From: Topomyia yanbarensis | Lineage: Eukaryota > Arthropoda > Insecta > Diptera > Culicidae | Direction: 5' to 3' | Assembly: GCF_030247195.1 (NCBI RefSeq) | Contig: NC_080670.1 | Location: forward strand, 215,314,546-215,378,545 | Length of the DNA stretch: 64,000 bases | In this document: positions 49,501 to 60,416 of the stretch, piece by piece | Layout of the letters: every line of letters starts with the position of its first letter | Numbering within the stretch: position 1 is the stretch's first letter | The notes under the pieces: generated by a model | What the model saw: only the letters and a program-made list of their open reading frames with translations | Databases searched by the model: none | What the model was told of the DNA's origin: nothing | Translations under genes and position numbers: made by a program

Positions 49501-50969
49501 GTCTTTGATCGGTGCTTAACTTAGTTTTCTGAAGCGAATGTCAGTATTTGTGAGGATTGTTTGTGGTGTCTCGACCGGCGGTGAAGAATACACATTATCG
49601 ACATGCCATGCTTCCCGCTGATGCGGACGAATCGATCAAGCAGTATTAGTTTTTATCTTTCCTTTTTCAGTTTCTGTCCACTTCTAGTAAATTCTTGTTT
49701 GCATAAAGTGCTACCCTCGTGCTTAAAGGTCGAGGGCGATGACTGATTCACTGACATGAACATGGCAAATACTTATGTTTCAAAAGACTCCTCTGAAAAT
49801 TGTAATACACCCCGAATTAAAAAATTTGATCTCTGTTCAGCTGCGCCTTGGGTGGTGTATTTCAGGAACGCGAAAAAAATTAATTTGCTGGAAATTTATC
49901 GGTACTCGACAGCGTAGTATTCGGCCGTGACCTAGATAACACGGTTATTTTGAATGGTCTCGATCAGGCAAACAAAATTGCTTGTGGTAGAGCATTATAC
50001 ACAGGAGTAATGTGTCTACGTATCCGCAAAAGCTGTAGAGATCGATGGTGTGATCTGTGAACCGCGTGTGAAGTGCGGATACTGTGGAAGTAGGTTGTTT
50101 CAGGAAGCCCCCACTCCAACAGCAAAAGGTTTTGAAATGCAAGCAAATGTATTCCACGAAAACTGAAACGGACAATGAAAGTACAACTTATTCTCCATCA
50201 GACACGATTCGGGTGATCTATGCTATGCTTGACATCACTACAGTTAAATTAGTAGAAGGTAGTCGTCACTGGTTCCCACGGTAGAGATCATCTGCCAATC
50301 ATCATTTTAATTGCTCACGGTTCAAGATCGCCTGAAATAATCAATGCCTCAGTGTCATACGAAACACTGAATGGAAGAGCTACGCGACCGCAATATTCGA
50401 AAAAATCAAATTCACTCAAAAGTTTTTGGCTAGCTTGAATCTCGACATTGATAATAAAGCTCACACTGAACCAGTTTTGGTGCAAACACCCACAGACTAT
50501 CTCCCACCTCGTGGTGGGACAAACAGTCCTCAAACATATACACGGAAAAATCCTCTGCGTATAAAACCTTCCTGGACGATAGAACACCCAAAAGCTTCAG
50601 GAAGTACGCCACGTTATAACAACAATGAAGGGTTTTAGAAAAATAAAAAAAAACACAGCTATTGGCGTCGGACTGTCGACGGGTCAACTAAGGAAACATC
50701 GATATTCGCTTTCATCAACATCTTTCCAGACTCTGTCCCGGCACAACAAAACTTACCGAGTCGAGTCTTCTCATGACACCGTGGAGGAAACTCCGTTTTC
50801 GACGGTGAAATTATCAATTGCCCTGTAACAATATCGCCTCAAGGTTAGACAGAATCAAATTCAACTTATTTTACTTATCTTGATTTTTACCAAATTTTCC
50901 CCCTTAGTGTGAAATATAGCATAATTATTTTAGAATTTGTTTGACCCTGCGAAAAGGTGCTAGTTACTG
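46576..50969. other. Stretch without recognised genes
   Basis: No supported gene, RNA or repeat was found. A less AT-rich patch lies at 47450-48260. Open frames are under 95 codons and lack recognisable domains. Confidence 0.35.
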
Positions 50970-51157
50970 AACAGGTTATTTGAGGATAACATTGTTCCAC
51001 ATGATTGGAGGCAGGTGCAGGTTATCGCCATCTCTAAACTGGTGAAACCAACCTCTGACCACAACTCATATCGGCCGATAGCAATGCTGTCCAGTATCCG
51101 GAAGCTGTTAAAAAAATGATGCTATTGCGCCTCGACAATTGGGTCGAAACTCTATGA
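50970..51157 (+). mobile_element. LINE reverse-transcriptase fragment, jockey/CR1-like
   Basis: A 62-codon plus-strand frame reads RLFEDNIVPHDWRQVQVI, then SDHNSYRPIAMLSSIRKLL, then LRLDNWVET and a stop. This is the N-terminal part of the RT domain (compare P..W..A.V.PI.K, then YRPI.LLS...K). The catalytic parts are missing. The frame is uninterrupted within the fragment. Confidence 0.75.
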
Positions 51158-51377
51158 AAGACCAATTCGCTTCAATGAATTTTTCAGTATTTGGACACTC
51201 AACAGTTGATCAACCTCGTGGAGTGATGGGGATCTTGAATGACGGTTACATTCTGTTATCCCAAAGGTATCGACGAAACATCGATTCAGTAGGATGGATG
51301 TCAGTAAGTTCATTCATGTAATAAGGTCTACCTCGGCATGGAGCACGTTGCATTGGTTATTGTGAGGCCAGTTTAGG

Positions 51378-51584
51378 CAGGGATGTCACATTAAAATCTA
51401 TGTTTCGGTCAAAAAACTTTTTTATCATCTGTGATGAAAAAAAACAAGAAAAAATCTGTGATAAATTTCCAAAGAATCTGTAAAAAATTGCAATATTTCT
51501 AAAAATCTGTGAAATTTTCATCAAAATGCCAAAAATCTGTCATCTGTGAAAAAGAATCTGTGATCAAAATCTGTGACATTGCAG
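51378..51584. mobile_element. Possible hAT-type MITE rich in AATCTGTGA words
   Basis: The segment starts CAGGGATGTCACATTAAAAT and ends CTGTGACATTGCAG, which could be decayed inverted ends. In between, AATCTGTGA or AATCTGTAA/AAA variants recur about nine times. No target duplication was seen. Confidence 0.4.
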
Positions 51585-52097
51585 AAAAATTTTTGAATAT
51601 GGTAACACTGTTTGGGATATCCGCGATCCGCATCGGCAAATCGCGTTTTTTCTTGGATGTCTATCTACCTTTTTCAAAACGATCAATATCCTAATTAAGC
51701 CCCCTCCTGTGCTCTTTCAAACGGAATTTCATGTAAGAGCGACTCGCAAGTTGTCAACTCATTTCTGAACATTAAATTACCTGATTTTCCAGGCCTACTT
51801 ATGAATTTTCCATGGTACTCAAACTTTTAAAGCTTATTGCTTGAGCCTATCTGCACATTTTTAGTAATTTTTTACACAGAACCTTTTTCGATCGGATTAT
51901 ATTTTATTTTAATAAATTCACTTCTGGTCTCTTAACTATCATGCAATTTAAATATTTTAAGATCTAAACAAGGTTTTTAAAACAGATTGATAGGGTAAAG
52001 CTTATTACTTTAATAATTTCTTACTGATTCAGATGCTTTCGAATCAGGACCTTATCCACTTTTTTAACCCTACTATAAGGAATCAGAGGAGGTCGTT

Positions 52098-52450
52098 TTG
52101 TTCCCTGTCAGAATCACTTACTGCAATTGCAGACAAGACGGGAAATGTCTCCCACTAAAACACTGCTTAAGGCCAATTGCTGCGAGGCGTGATTCTGAAT
52201 GTGATATTGAGTGTAGGGTTCAGATGTGCGAGTATAGGGACCTCACGATCGCGTGTTTCATCGCGATAGGCTCGAGCGTTTGTATGTTAACGTGTTCGAT
52301 CGTGTGAGATTTTGTAAGTCGCGAGTCTTAATTTTGTAACATTGTGGACATTTCCATATTCGCGTGTGATTTTGAATGCTTGCGCAGACCGTGAACACAA
52401 CACTTAATTTTCAGTGTGAGTGTAAGAGAGGGATTTCCGCCATATCAGCA
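52098..52450 (+). repeat. Dispersed repeat, copy 2 of the family at 33770
   Basis: This aligns with 56044-56500. Both start CCCTGTCAGAATCACT, share CCCACTAAAACA and AGGGTTCAGATGTG, and continue with CGATCGCG- and CGAGCGTTT-containing text. No termini or coding frame were found. Confidence 0.6.
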
Positions 52451-52490
52451 GAATTCCTGGTCATGAAGCCATGGACCAGATTGTCTAAAG

Positions 52491-52710
52491 CAGCGATTCT
52501 CAACCTGGGGTCCGTCGACTCCTAGGGGCCTTGGAATCGTTTCTGGGGGTCCGCGAAGTAGAATATTTTTTCCGAATAGATAATGAAAAATCCATGTTTT
52601 TTTTCGCAACATACAGGTCCACTATCACTCAGGGTGATTTCGAATGAGTCCGCGACCACCCAGGGAGATTTCAAAGGGGTCCGCGGTGCCAACAAGGTTT
52701 ATAAGTGCTA
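52491..52710. mobile_element. hAT-like element, left-end fragment
   Basis: The start CAGCGATTCTCAACCTGGGG followed by TCCG resembles the terminal repeat of a widespread hAT-type family (CAGNGNTTCTCAACC). GGGGTCCGCG-like words recur inside at 52544 and 52677. The matching right terminus is not present, so the element is truncated. Confidence 0.5.
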
Positions 52711-53500
52711 GACGGTACACTTTATCACTGGGGTGTTATCATGTTTTGTAGATCGTGAGGGTAGGTATGCGTGGATGATCTTCCAAAGATCATCTGGTAC
52801 ATTGTCATATTCGGGAGTTTTGGCATGTAACACTTCATGCTTAAAAGAGTCCCAAACCAGGGCTCATCGCCAAACCCAGGGCGCCTTCAGAGAGAACTTG
52901 GCCCTAAACCCACTTTGTACATTATTTCGACCACGACATACATGGGAGATAAAGGTCGCCAAGTTAAGTACTAAATTTGATTACAATGTAGCTTAACTAA
53001 AGAGAAAGTAGTCGCAGCCAAAGTTTCTATGTAACACTGTAATACTGGTTTAGTGGACAAGCTCACAGACCCCCCGATATCCGATATAATGCGACACACT
53101 GTTATGAGGTGGTAAAGACTGTTACTTTAAGAATCGACAAATTTTCCAAATAATTTATTGATGACTTTTCGATGGCTTTTAAAGTAATATGCTTCTTACT
53201 TTTCAGCACAGCGGACAATTTCAAAATTTTGGAATTGCAACTAGATTATCAACAATATGTTTTTTTAACAGTCATAACATTATTCATCTGTTTTTCAGGA
53301 ATCGACAACCTGCCGTCGACTCGGAACATGACTTCATGAATTTTTTATCATCCTTGATTATATATCGTGTTCAAAAAATTATAAAAACACGAATGAAGTC
53401 AGTCGTCCATCTCTTCTAGTCCAAACCGTTCCTCCCACTCCACTCTCCCGTACAGTTACGGCCAGTTCAGAAAATTTCAGTTCAAAACGATCGATTCACC
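52711..53500. other. Stretch up to the assembly gap, nothing recognised
   Basis: This is mixed AT-rich sequence with short open frames only. No repeat or exon was recognised. Confidence 0.3.
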
Positions 53501-54000
53501 NNNNNNNNNNNNNNNNNNNNNNNNNNNNNNNNNNNNNNNNNNNNNNNNNNNNNNNNNNNNNNNNNNNNNNNNNNNNNNNNNNNNNNNNNNNNNNNNNNNN
53601 NNNNNNNNNNNNNNNNNNNNNNNNNNNNNNNNNNNNNNNNNNNNNNNNNNNNNNNNNNNNNNNNNNNNNNNNNNNNNNNNNNNNNNNNNNNNNNNNNNNN
53701 NNNNNNNNNNNNNNNNNNNNNNNNNNNNNNNNNNNNNNNNNNNNNNNNNNNNNNNNNNNNNNNNNNNNNNNNNNNNNNNNNNNNNNNNNNNNNNNNNNNN
53801 NNNNNNNNNNNNNNNNNNNNNNNNNNNNNNNNNNNNNNNNNNNNNNNNNNNNNNNNNNNNNNNNNNNNNNNNNNNNNNNNNNNNNNNNNNNNNNNNNNNN
53901 NNNNNNNNNNNNNNNNNNNNNNNNNNNNNNNNNNNNNNNNNNNNNNNNNNNNNNNNNNNNNNNNNNNNNNNNNNNNNNNNNNNNNNNNNNNNNNNNNNNN
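53501..54000. other. Assembly gap (500 N)
   Basis: Exactly 500 N are present, the fixed size commonly used for scaffold joins, so the true distance is unknown. Open frames drawn through it are artefacts. Confidence 0.99.
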
Positions 54001-56043
54001 TGATGGTCGTCGTCGACGTCGGTCTGTGCGTACCGCCAGCTCAGGTACCACCAGCTGACACTCACATTTAGCCCGAGGGCCGGAATACTAGGAACGCAAC
54101 GCAATCGAAGGATTACCGCCAGCCAACAGCAGAAGCCATACATACAAGACAAGGTAGAAGTGGAAAAATATGAAAAGTAAAATTCAAGTGTAAACCTGGT
54201 TCTAGGGAATGCCGCCCGCCGCAGCTCACTTGTTTTGTTTCGTGTAATAAATGTTTCTTCCCCCTGTGGCAGCTACCTTTCGTTAATACCTTATCCTCGT
54301 TCGCCATCATTCGTAGAATCTCTCCGGGTCTCCCAATCGGTTGATCCCAAGTGACGCCGTAAATAATCTTCTGTGATGCGAGAAGGTAAAACCACAAACG
54401 CTGGGACCCTTGAATATATGTAAAGTCCCCTTGATAAATGACGTCCTGCTTGCATGTTTGTGCATCGTCACGGAACGCTGATGTTGGCGGATGGGCTTGC
54501 GCCGTCAGACGATCCCTGATTTAAGTTTCTGATTCTGAAAAAGCGCGTGTATGTCGTTCGCGTCGTTGTTCTTCAGTTGGAAGGAAATGATATAATTAGA
54601 CCCTGGCCATCAGGAGTAAATGAAAACGACACGTTCTACAACGACCAACCGACCGACCGACCATTGAGAATCTAACCCAGCCTGGCGGAACGGCAAAGGC
54701 TTGCCCGAAAGCCTTGTTCGACGACTTGACAGTGTAGATACCATTCTCGGATCACCTGGAGGGGACTGTCGCGGACAGCGACAGTGACACGACCGGAAGA
54801 GGATCATTACTGACGAGTTACGGTCTCCGCCTGGTTCTTTTTTGTTTTGCGTACTGCTCGAAGCCTTTAGAATTCAGCACAACTAGAGTAATAGCCGAGG
54901 ATTTCTTTCCTCAAGGGGACCGGAGTTTTTTAAATCACCTCGTTTTGTGCCGAACGGGTGATCTGGTTTGAAAGAGAGTTGAAGTCGTTTGTACGATGTT
55001 GTTGTTGCTGTTGATGATGATGGCGATGACGTGCTTGTTTCTTGGCATCGATTTTTTTGCATCGGACACGACCTCGTCGTCTTGCAGGGAACCGGTTTTG
55101 GGAGATGTGTTTTCGCCTATTCATGCATTGACTGAAGAGTGGTTGTTGTTAAAACCAAAGCAGAAGAAGATGAAGACGATTGGGTCTCCGTTTGTTGTTT
55201 TACTCTGTGGACTATTTGTTTTCTGCGCACAGTCACACACGCAGGGAAATATTCGGAATACATTGTGGTGGCTCGAAACCAGTCCGGGGCAAGCCTTTAC
55301 AACATCATCATCATTATGATCATCATCATCAAACATCGGTATCGTCATCTCGTACTCACTTGAGCGGTCGTTGTTCCATCCACCGGGGAGACAGACACCA
55401 GCATTTTATCAGTGGATACGGTTCGGTGTAGGAGATGAAGAAGACGGCGGACGGCGGCTGAGGTGGAATGAGCTCATCCGTGTTGATGAGCCCCGGTCAG
55501 AGCTGCTGTGACTGACTTGATGATGCGGGAATTTCAAGGTTGAACGGTGGTTAGGGTCGATTGCGCACAAAATGACGTGCAGTCGTGGTCAGAGTCGTGA
55601 TCGTAATTTTCTCCCGTTCGGTATTTTTAACTCAATTCGTATTGATGTGAGATTTCAGTCAAGTGGTACGAAAATTCTTTCTCTTGTAAATTGAATAATT
55701 TACCGCAGTGGAAATATACCTGGAATCAAGCGAATCAAAGTTAGGAAACATCTTATTTACCGTAAATACTGAACAATATCTGGAATAGCATAGATGCCAT
55801 AACAAACTAAAGAGGTATACAATTAAAGAACCATGAAACCATTCTATTTTTTTATATCTCCCAAACAAGAAAATTCGATGAAACTTTGTGTGTAGAGTAC
55901 CTACTTAAAAAAATTTCATTTAACATTTCGTATACCATAGAACTATGAAATTAATAAAAAGGGACCGTAGAATGTCACAAAAAACCACTAAAGAATTTTT
56001 TAATCATTTTGGCTGATTCTATGGAATTGGATTCTCGGAAGGG
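54001..56043. other. Stretch with microsatellites, no recognised gene
   Basis: This is less AT-rich than most of the window. It holds a (CCGA)n run near 54645-54662, a GTT/GATGAT run near 54997-55028 and an (ATC)n run near 55302-55335. No recognised exon was found. The composition is compatible with conserved or regulatory intronic DNA, but nothing specific can be claimed. Confidence 0.35.
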
Positions 56044-56790
56044 CTCCCTGTCAGAATCACTCACTACAATTACAGACGAGAGAGGAAATGTCACCCACTA
56101 AAACATTGTTTAAACCCATTTGCTGATACCATGATTCTGATCGCGATAATGAGTATAGGGTTCAGATGTGAGTGGAGACTTCACGATCGAGTAGAACCGA
56201 GCGTTTATATGTTTGCGATTGAGATTGCGTTTAAAAATTTATAATTTTTAATACGTTCACTCATGTTGCATCGTGACTATCGTGTATTATCGCGAAAGGC
56301 ACAAGCGTTTCTATGTGAACGTTTTTGCTTTGCGTGAACTTTTTATGTCGCGTATGCTAGCGTGTGTATAACTTCGCGTATCTGACTTCATTAATATAAC
56401 CGTGTAGTCGTTTGCATATTAGCGTGGGCTTCTGAATGTTCGTGCGGGTTTAATATTATTTATTGATATTTAATATTGAATGTACGGTTCAGATGAAGGA
56501 AGAAAGTCAGGTACCATATATAATTGGAGTCACCAACTAATAATTTCTAAGTGCTAACGCATTGACTTAATCACCTGGACGATTTTATGATGGCGAGATT
56601 GTGACCGGGTTTGTATAATCGCGAAAAACTCGAGCGTTTGCATTATATTTTGTTCATTCTTATAATGCGGGGCGTTTGCTTGTCGCGATTGCTAGCGTGT
56701 TGGCAATTTCTCGTGTACTAAGGCGTTCTTATAACAGTGTGGTCGTTTGCATATTCCCTTGTACTTTGAGAGTTGCCGAGAAAGTAACGG
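56044..56790 (+). repeat. Dispersed repeat, copies 3 and 4 in tandem
   Basis: The first part (56044-56500) aligns with 52098-52450. The second (about 56500-56790) repeats the distal portion: CTCGAGCGTTTGCAT, GTCGCGATTGCTAGCGTGT, and GTGTGGTCGTTTGCATATTC match CACAAGCGTTTCTAT, GTCGCGTATGCTAGCGTGT and GTGTAGTCGTTTGCATATTA in the first. The words TATCGCG, GCGTTT and CGCGTG recur at short intervals, which gives the family an internally periodic look. Confidence 0.6.
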
Positions 56791-59054
56791 TTAGCGTTTG
56801 GTCAACACATACAATCATTAATTAAAAAGGAAAAATGTTTCTGAAGATTCTGCCTTGTCTGCATTTTAATTCAGTAGATCTCTATCCGCCATGAATACCT
56901 TTTACCGGCTGCACAGAGAATCTTTTCCACCATTTGGACTATACATATCGACCCATTAACCGTGACCGACAACATTGCTATCGTAAGGCCAGGTCCATAA
57001 ATTAATTTTGTCGCATGGGCCACACCCATCCCGGTACCAAATCGTTGCAAAAAAGGGTCCATCATTAAATTTTTTTGAACACAATATTTTAAAACACTAT
57101 AACAGCGAACAGTCCAGCCATGGAGGAGGTTATCAGTTATCAAAAAAATGAGTGAAGTGAGAAAAAATAAAAAAAAAATTGATACATATCGTGGAACTAA
57201 GGAAAATGGCACGTTAGCTTCAAGTAAATTGGCCGAGCGTAGATGGGATAATCAAGATATGGCTACAGGTTCTGGCACCGCTTGCTTGACCTATTGACAA
57301 TAAACAATTCAGGTTGCAATTCAGAGAGGTGAAATCTGTAACTGAGGATAAATAAAGGAACCACTCTTAACGTATTTAAAATGGTCTGAGGAGGAACCAA
57401 CTTATCCGCTCGTACTTGAGTTTTGGAATACAACACAACACGGTATAAATAAACAAACCACAACCACAAAAAAATTAATACGCGCTAGTTATATGATTGG
57501 ACAGAATATTACGCAGAACTATGTGCTAAAAGACCAAAGACCGCTAAGGAAAACTAATCTAAGGAAATCCAATTCAACACTCAGTCTAGAATACCTTTAC
57601 CTAAACTACAAACTGTAGCCAAATTTGCAGCTAGTGTTCATGAAATAATAATTACGACAGTAGCATACAGCACCTCGACATCAACAGCCAGCACGCATTA
57701 ATAGCGATGAAGCAACTGCGAAAGACGACGGGTTCACTCTCGTGACTCGCCAATGCAAGCAAGGATTTTTTCGCGAAGAGGTGGCAGCGTTAACACGTGT
57801 ACAAAAATGACACGCTAACTGCAATTGGCGAGGAAATGAATATTTCTCCGCAGCTAAAAAAAAGTTTCCACACACACAAAGGTAAGTCAACATCTGGCTT
57901 TTTCTGATCTTTTATTTTTCATGGGTCTTAAATATATAAAAGACCCACAGGATCCGTCGAGCTAATGCATTGGATCGTATTACATAAATAAATTATATGA
58001 AAAATATGTATCTATCCAGGGATATAGAACTGCATTAAAATATTTAACTTAATACAACCAATAAAATGCTAAATCCTGGAGTCAACTATTTAAGAAATTC
58101 AAGACTTCAAAACCCGAATATTCAATAACCAAATAATACGTGTATCCAACATTTTTCAGTTTTAGACCATCCATTTTTTTGCTTTTCCTGAAATTAGATA
58201 TTACAGGCATCCCAAAATAAAAAATGTTAAAAAATTTGAGTTAAATGAAATGACAGTTCTATGACTTCAAATTTAAGGAATCGGCTTTAGATAAATTCAG
58301 AGCCACAGTATTCCTGCAATAAGAATAATTTTAGAATCGAGAAACTTTGGAATCCATGATTTGTTTATAATGAGAGAAAGTCGAAATTTTTTTATGTTTG
58401 TGCATTGCAAGGGACGATCCTCAAGGATCTAGTCTAGTTTTTCAAACTTTTGGATCTAGTCAAGTTTTTCAAACTTTTAGTATACCCTACAAATTTCTGG
58501 AAAGTCCTCCGACAATCCAGAGATTTCTACTAATTTCAAGGCACATGGAATGCATAAAGTTCACAAGAATTACATCTAAAGATCCTGAGAAGTTCAAACA
58601 AATTATACGAGCCTCAGGAAAGCCCTAACATATTATGGTAACTGCTACAAACTTCAAACACTTTATAACAAACCAACATAAACTACAAGAACGGCTTGAG
58701 AAGTCAAAAAGAACATTTACAAATAAGGTTTTAGGCCAAAGGTTATTCTCCGGTAGGCACAATTAATATTATAAAAGTCTTGAATATGCAATTCTACAAT
58801 TTTCGACTCGTCATATGAGCCAGGTCCTGGACCCTTACGAAAAGTTCCTCAGTCCTACATAAGTTGTGCAACTAATTTGGAAACATACATCTTTAATAGG
58901 TTTCTTGAGCGCTTCCCGCATTCATCCTAAAAACATCGCATTTAGACATTAAATTTTGAAATTTTCGTCAATGCTCATTACATAGGAAGAGAACCAGGAA
59001 AAGTATCTACTATTCCGTAACCCATTTCAACGAGTAAAAATCATTGTTTAGTAC
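56791..59054. other. First-intron sequence next to the bazooka exon, nothing else recognised
   Basis: AT-rich sequence. A minus-strand open frame at 56871-57212 (113 codons, GTG at its first codon) has no in-frame stop and an ordinary amino-acid mix, but I recognise no domain. A strong donor-like CAAAG/GTAAGT at about 57880 on the plus strand has no matching acceptor or reading frame and may be chance. Confidence 0.35.
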
Positions 59055-59162
59055 CTTTCTCTTGTAGCGGATAATCGCCTCCTGTTCCAGTTTCCGTACG
59101 GTTGTTCCGGGTGGACACGGAACTACAAACCGTGTGGATCCGAAGCAAACCGTAACCTTCAT
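59055..59162 (-). CDS. baz: Par-3/Bazooka, first coding exon (36 residues)
   Basis: The minus strand from the ATG at 59162 encodes MKVTVCFGSTRFVVPC and continues to AIIRYKRK at 59055, where the sequence passes directly into GTACTA, a splice donor in phase 0. From knowledge of the family, Par-3 proteins start MKVTVCFG and continue with a V-V-P-C strand and a helix ending RYKK or RYRK; this is the beginning of the N-terminal oligomerisation domain (CR1). Par-3 is the scaffold that recruits Par-6 and aPKC to the apical cortex of epithelial cells and neuroblasts. Residues 1-36 here keep the pattern, including C6, the VVPC strand and the basic end. The remaining exons (rest of CR1, three PDZ domains, aPKC-binding region) must lie to the left; I did not find exon 2 in this window, which implies an intron of about 59 kb or more. 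Divergent from the ZAD gene at 60417. Confidence 0.85.
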
Positions 59163-60122
59163 TATGGGGAACGTTTTCTCACTGTAGTATTCACCTGTTT
59201 CTCACAGCAACTCACTAAATTTGTGTGTTTTCCTCTGTACTAATATTCAAAGCCAACTTTTTTTTTCTTCTAAAATCGATCCTTTGTGATACACATCGAT
59301 TGCGAACACCCTACAAAAATTTGCCTTTGACACATTTTTGTTCACCAGAATCTGTTATTCTTCCGTTGTCATAACAGCGCGGTCGGTTTCAAAATATTAT
59401 GGTTCTCACTCTTTCGCTCCTGCGCTTGAGCACAGAGGTGGAACTCTCTGCACCAGGTTCTCGGCTCGACAAAACATCACTAATCGAATTAATTTATTTC
59501 CGCACGTACGTACTGGATACTTGCAATCGCTATTGATCGTAACAATCTCAGAATCAAGGATCATCGCGAATCGAGGTGCAACGGATTTACACGGTTTACA
59601 CATGCACGTACACAGGTAAGCTAATCAGAACCATTTTTTTCTGTTGGTTCGGTCACCGGTGCATACGCGCGCATACACACTCACACACACTTGCACGCGC
59701 AACACAGCACGCAGGCAGGAATGATGATGATTGCTTTTCTTCCTTGCTACTTGCGGCCCTTCCGAGCCTATCTCTACCCCTGCGCCAGAGGGAGAAGCAC
59801 GATCAGAACAACCACCTGCCGTTGATGAGGATTGGAAGTTTTTCGTTCAAAGTCGGTTTGCTGCTGAACGAGGATCTTGTTTTTTTCCGCTGTCGCTCTA
59901 CAAACCGTACACTTCAGATTTGAAACACAAAAAGCACCCTTCTTTTCACTGCCAGAACTTCCGGCAATGTATGCACCAATAAACTATCGAGAAAAAACAA
60001 GCATTTTTCACCTAAATCCGACGCGCAACCGAACAGCACAGAAAACACACATCTTGCAACTGCAAACTCACGAAACGGACTGACCCGACTGATCGAAAAA
60101 AGCGAACCGAAAAGTGGTTAAG

Positions 60123-60172
60123 CGTTCGCTAGCGAACGGTTTCGTTTAAATTGACAGATGTCGGCCGGCATC
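60123..60172. promoter_or_regulatory. Two 16-bp palindromes in the divergent promoter
   Basis: CGTTCGCTAGCGAACG (60123-60138) is a perfect palindrome. GATGTCGGCCGGCATC (60157-60172) is palindromic except for one mismatched pair. They are separated by 18 bp in the otherwise AT-richer intergenic region. Such dyads are typical binding sites for dimeric DNA-binding proteins. Which protein binds is unknown. Confidence 0.5.
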
Positions 60173-60245
60173 TCTTTCCAGACGGATTCTGCAGTTCGCT
60201 TTGTTTTGATATTTAGTCATAGGCTAGAAACATATTTGCTCCGCT

Positions 60246-60380
60246 AATTATTTGTAATTTGTGATTTTATTGTGTACGAAAGTCTACTAATTTATACCGT
60301 ACATCAGGTAAAATTTTTTTAAATAATTTGTAATTTTATAAAGTAGAATAATTTGTTAGTTTAAACTGCATGTCAGGTCA
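60246..60380 (+). repeat. Diverged tandem duplication in the ZAD gene 5' UTR, possible UTR intron
   Basis: About 62 bp at 60246-60310 resemble 60321-60380: both start with ATTATTTGTAATTT or AATAATTTGTAATTT and end with CATCAGGTA or TGTCAGGTC. The two CAG/GT words would allow an intron of 69 bp at 60308-60376 (GTAAAA ... TGTCAG), upstream of the ATG. The duplication is visible; splicing is conjecture. Confidence 0.4.
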
Positions 60381-60416
60381 AGTGTGGAGTAACTTTGGTT
60401 ACATTCGGAATAAACA

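Larger units (their letters stand above)
59163..60416. promoter_or_regulatory. Divergent 5' region shared by baz and the ZAD zinc-finger gene
   Basis: The two start codons are 1254 bp apart and point away from each other, so both 5' UTRs and promoters should lie here. The left part (59163-60090) is probably baz 5' UTR and upstream DNA, with a CA-rich microsatellite near 59670-59720. Two palindromes lie at 60123-60138 and 60157-60172. No TATA box is obvious. Possible UTR introns cannot be fixed from sequence alone. Confidence 0.5.

Noticed and set aside
53482..54152. Long open frames of about 190-220 codons on the minus strand
   Set aside because: They run through the 500-N gap and consist mostly of unknown residues.
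57870..57890. Strong plus-strand splice-donor consensus CAAAGGTAAGT
   Set aside because: In 64 kb on two strands such a 9-base match is expected about once by chance, and no coding exon or acceptor accompanies it.
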